The notes under the pieces were generated by a model. The model did no database searches, was not told where the DNA came from, and saw nothing but the letters and a program-made list of their open reading frames with translations. Made by a program: the position numbers and the translations under genes. DNA of 8,654 nucleotides, taken from NCBI GenBank assembly GCA_005774595.1, contig VAUM01000058.1, forward strand, positions 1 through 8,654, given 5' to 3'. Shown here in pieces: positions 7,499 to 8,654 of this stretch (position 1 is the first letter of the stretch; every line of letters begins with the position of its first letter). Source of the stretch: Actinomycetota bacterium. Lineage in GTDB: Bacteria; Actinomycetota; Coriobacteriia; Anaerosomatales; D1FN1-002.

Positions 7499-8004
7499 TG
7501 GACGAGACCAGGCCTGCGACGCCCGCGAAGGGCGGACTGGGGCTGAAGGTGACCGGCTGGACGCGCTACATCGTGGCGGTGCCGGTTGTCGGGCTGTTCG
7601 CGAGTGCGGTGGCGCTCGTGCTCATGGGCGGCGCCCGGACGGTCGCGGTCATCACCGAGTCGCTGCACGGGGCCGTCAGCCAGAAGGCGACCGTCGTCGA
7701 GTTCATCGAGGTCGCGGACGTGTTCTTGCTGGCCACGGTGCTCTACATCATCTCGCTGGGCCTCTTCGAGCTGTTCATCGACGACCGCCTCCCACTGCCG
7801 GCGTGGCTCGAGATCCACGACCTCGACGACCTGAAAGAGAAGCTCGTCGGGGTCGTCGTGGTCGTGCTCGGCGTGTCGTTCCTCGGCCGTACGATCGAGG
7901 TGGACTCGTACCTGAACCTGCTCTACCTCGGGCTGTCGGTGGCGGCCGTCATCGGCGCGCTGACCTTCTTCCTCGGCCGGATCGGGCGCGGCAAGGGCGA
8001 GTAG
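7498..8004 (+). CDS. UPF0114/YqhA-family membrane protein
   Basis: The 168-residue protein begins at an ATG sharing one base with the preceding TGA (TGATG), a typical coupled start; longer versions of this frame run into the phosphodiesterase gene and are not used. The family signature is clear: VEFIEVADVFLLATVLYI (from 67), a FELFID segment, LPAWLEIHDLDDLKEKL (from about 99) and a following hydrophobic VVVVVLGVSFLG. Four membrane segments are predicted at about 24-46, 73-92, 116-130 and 138-160. The loop between the second and third carries the conserved acidic DLDDLKEK stretch. The family is widespread in bacteria and poorly characterised; no reaction can be assigned. The extra N-terminal 20 residues are polar and variable. 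It is the last gene of the co-directional cluster. Confidence 0.88.
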   Translation: MDETRPATPAKGGLGLKVTGWTRYIVAVPVVGLFASAVALVLMGGARTVAVITESLHGAVSQKATVVEFIEVADVFLLATVLYIISLGLFELFIDDRLPLPAWLEIHDLDDLKEKLVGVVVVVLGVSFLGRTIEVDSYLNLLYLGLSVAAVIGALTFFLGRIGRGKGE

Positions 8005-8018
8005 GGCCGAGGGGCCGC

Positions 8019-8034
8019 CCGCGACCGCTCGCGG
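8019..8034 (+). terminator. Weak hairpin after the UPF0114 gene
   Basis: A perfect 6-base-pair stem, CCGCGA (8019-8024) and TCGCGG (8029-8034), encloses a 4-base loop 15 bases after the stop codon. It could end the long operon, but only a short TCTT follows seven bases later and there is no real T-tract, so the terminator assignment is tentative. Confidence 0.3.
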
Positions 8035-8042
8035 ATGCGCTC

Positions 8043-8073
8043 TTGACGCGAACAGGTGTACGGGGTGTAGCAT
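8043..8073 (+). promoter_or_regulatory. Putative sigma-70-type promoter for the 51-codon gene
   Basis: TTGACG (8043-8048) resembles a -35 box and TAGCAT (8068-8073) a -10 box, with 19 bases between them; reading the -10 as TGTAGC (8066-8071) gives 17. This is the only convincing promoter-like pair in the intergenic region. It would produce a leader of about 60-65 bases before the ATG at 8145. Confidence 0.5.
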
Positions 8074-8098
8074 CTTGAGTGTCCCGCGGTCATCGGGG

Positions 8099-8131
8099 CG
8101 CAGCACAAGTCGCAGCAGTACGTCGCAGCAG
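8099..8131 (+). repeat. Three short direct repeats in the small gene's leader
   Basis: CGCAGCA occurs at 8099-8105, 8111-8117 and 8124-8130, with starts 12 and 13 bases apart. The last two lie within a longer match, GTCGCAGCAG, at 8109-8118 and 8122-8131. The array lies between the putative promoter and the ribosome binding site. It could be a regulator or RNA-binding site, or simple low-complexity drift. Confidence 0.5.
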
Positions 8132-8137
8132 AAGGAG
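8132..8137 (+). promoter_or_regulatory. Shine-Dalgarno of the 51-codon gene
   Basis: AAGGAG lies 7 bases before the ATG at 8145. It is one of the best ribosome binding sites in the window and decides the start: an in-frame GTG further upstream (8079) has no such site and would translate the repeat-containing leader. Confidence 0.8.
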
Positions 8138-8144
8138 ACAGCAG

Positions 8145-8300
8145 ATGACCGTGTCGCAGGCGCGCAAGCGCTACCCCTTGGTCCCGCCCGAGATCGTGAA
8201 GTGGGCGGTCGAGAACATCTCGGACCAGTCGGACCTGAACAAGGGGCTCCACCGTCTCGAGCAGGCCAAGCGGCTCGAGATCAAGTACGCCGCGAAGTAG
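8145..8300 (+). CDS. Small basic protein of unknown function (51 aa)
   Basis: I do not recognise a family. The 51-residue product is soluble and lysine/arginine-rich, with a central helix-friendly stretch: VPPEIVKWAVENISDQSD, then LNKGLHRLEQAKRLEIKYAAK. There is no membrane segment, signal peptide or cysteine. Unlike shadow frames, the composition is balanced (Ile, Lys, Asn, Gln, Tyr present) and uses codons like the neighbouring genes. It has its own putative promoter, a strong ribosome binding site and hairpins downstream, so it is probably a genuine, separately transcribed and possibly well-expressed gene. The fold may be a compact helical bundle; binding to nucleic acid or a protein partner would fit its size and charge but is a guess. 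It is convergent with the tRNA genes. Confidence 0.78.
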   Translation: MTVSQARKRYPLVPPEIVKWAVENISDQSDLNKGLHRLEQAKRLEIKYAAK

Positions 8301-8322
8301 CGTCGCTTTCCGCACGCGAACC

Positions 8323-8357
8323 GCGCGGCGCGTCCCGTGACCAGGGGCGTGGCGCGC
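8323..8357 (+). other. Long hairpin in the 3' region of the small gene
   Basis: Bases 8323-8336 can pair with 8344-8357 across a 7-base loop: 13 of 14 positions pair, including two G-U pairs, with one G-G mismatch at 8328/8352. The structure begins 23 bases after the stop and ends 12 bases before the next hairpin. No T-tract follows. It may be an RNA-stabilising 3' structure or part of a tandem terminator. Confidence 0.45.
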
Positions 8358-8368
8358 TCACGCATGCA

Positions 8369-8394
8369 AAGGGCCGCCCGGGTGGGCGGCCCTT
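8369..8394. terminator. Bidirectional intrinsic-type terminator between the small gene and the tRNA genes
   Basis: AAGGGCCGCCC (8369-8379) and GGGCGGCCCTT (8384-8394) form a perfect 11-base-pair stem with a GGGT loop. It lies between two convergent units. The plus strand continues TTCGTGTT; the minus strand reads CCCTTTGCATG. Both tails are only modestly T-rich, but the stem is very stable and the position suits termination in both directions. Confidence 0.72.
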
Positions 8395-8404
8395 CGTGTT
8401 CGCA

Positions 8405-8478
8405 TGGAGGCGACGCCCGGATTCGAACCGGGGATAAGGGCTTTGCAGGCCCCTGCCTTGCCACTTGGCCACGTCGCC
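8405..8478 (-). tRNA. tRNA-Cys (anticodon GCA)
   Basis: The reverse strand folds into a complete cloverleaf of 74 bases including the encoded CCA (8405-8407). The acceptor stem GGCGACG/CGTCGCC is perfect. The D stem is GCC/GGC, the anticodon stem GGGGC/GCCCT (one G-U pair), and the T arm CCCGG-TTCGAAT-CCGGG. The anticodon GCA lies at 8444-8446. The discriminator base is U (8408), a known identity element for cysteine. It lies downstream of tRNA-Gly on the same strand. Confidence 0.97.
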
Positions 8479-8488
8479 TTGTGAAAGA

Positions 8489-8527
8489 AGGCCGGTCCCG
8501 GGCTCGATGACCCTGAAGAGCCGGCCT
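8489..8527 (-). other. Inverted repeat in the tRNA-Gly/tRNA-Cys spacer
   Basis: AGGCCGG (8489-8495) and CCGGCCT (8521-8527) form a 7-base-pair stem; a smaller GGG/CCC pairing is possible inside. On the minus strand it is followed by TTCTTTC (8488-8482), just before the tRNA-Cys 5' end at 8478. It may be a weak terminator after tRNA-Gly or a processing structure within a two-tRNA transcript. Confidence 0.5.
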
Positions 8528-8539
8528 CCTGGATATCGC

Positions 8540-8615
8540 TGGAGCGGACGACGGGATTCGAACCCGCGACCCCAACCTTGGCAAGGTTGTGCTCTACCAA
8601 CTGAGCCACGTCCGC
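8540..8615 (-). tRNA. tRNA-Gly (anticodon GCC)
   Basis: The reverse strand gives a 76-base cloverleaf with encoded CCA (8540-8542). The acceptor stem GCGGACG/CGTCCGC is perfect. The D stem is GCTC/GAGC, the anticodon stem CAACC/GGTTG, and the T arm GCGGG-TTCGAAT-CCCGT (one G-U pair). The anticodon GCC lies at 8580-8582. The discriminator is U (8543), as usual for bacterial glycine tRNAs. It is the first gene of the minus-strand tRNA pair visible here. Confidence 0.97.
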
Positions 8616-8632
8616 GTGAAAGCGCGAGCGCT

Positions 8633-8638
8633 AGTCTA
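8633..8638 (-). promoter_or_regulatory. Putative -10 element of the tRNA promoter
   Basis: The minus strand reads TAGACT, ending 17 bases upstream of the tRNA-Gly 5' end, a suitable distance for a -10 box with a short leader. The matching -35 would fall at or beyond the right edge of the window, so the promoter cannot be completed. Confidence 0.4.
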
Positions 8639-8654
8639 GCAACGGGGCATGAGG

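Noticed and set aside
8079..8144. A longer version of the small protein starting at GTG 8079
   Set aside because: The added 22 residues are Arg-rich and encoded by the promoter-proximal leader and repeats. The ATG at 8145 has the strong ribosome binding site.
8171..8609. Minus-strand open frames across the tRNA region
   Set aside because: They run straight through two complete tRNA genes and a terminator, and show the familiar false translation of tRNA sequence.
1..8654. CRISPR arrays, insertion sequences, attachment sites or prophage genes
   Set aside because: I saw no regularly spaced long repeats, transposase or integrase motifs. The tRNA genes have no obvious partial duplicate of their 3' ends in the window.

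Overview
The window is very GC-rich: almost every third codon position is G or C, and GTG starts are frequent. It is densely packed with co-directional genes. With an RsbU/RsbV/RsbW-type partner-switching module, this suggests a high-GC bacterium, most likely an actinomycete-lineage organism (Actinomycetota, possibly a deep-branching class such as Coriobacteriia). That placement is an inference from composition and gene content; no marker gene in the window fixes the taxonomy.

Positions 1-8004 hold seven plus-strand genes separated by at most 27 bases or overlapping, so they could form one transcript. The order is: (1) a membrane-bound SpoIIE/RsbU-type PP2C phosphatase with the end of an extracytoplasmic sensor, one visible membrane segment, HAMP and three GAF domains, cut by the window's left edge; (2) a single protein fusing an anti-sigma-factor antagonist (STAS) domain to a serine kinase/anti-sigma (HATPase) domain; (3) a divergent glycosyltransferase-like protein of the MGDG synthase/MurG type, with the usual sugar-nucleotide motif eroded; (4) a nitroreductase-family flavoprotein; (5) a HAD-family hydrolase; (6) a membrane-anchored alkaline-phosphatase-superfamily enzyme with an extracytoplasmic catalytic domain and five C-terminal membrane segments; (7) a UPF0114/YqhA-type membrane protein.

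Genes 1 and 2 form a signalling unit. The phosphatase would dephosphorylate the STAS serine in response to an envelope or cytoplasmic signal, and the attached kinase domain would rephosphorylate it. No sigma factor or other output protein is visible. The following genes look like envelope, lipid or general metabolic functions, and their link to the switch rests only on operon position.

Positions 8005-8404 hold an intergenic region with a plausible promoter, a 51-codon gene of unknown function with a strong ribosome binding site, and two strong hairpins after it. The second hairpin is a good candidate for a bidirectional terminator. From 8405 to 8615, on the minus strand, lie tRNA-Cys(GCA) and tRNA-Gly(GCC), both with encoded CCA. 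They are separated by a 61-base spacer containing a hairpin. A putative tRNA promoter -10 element lies at the right edge.
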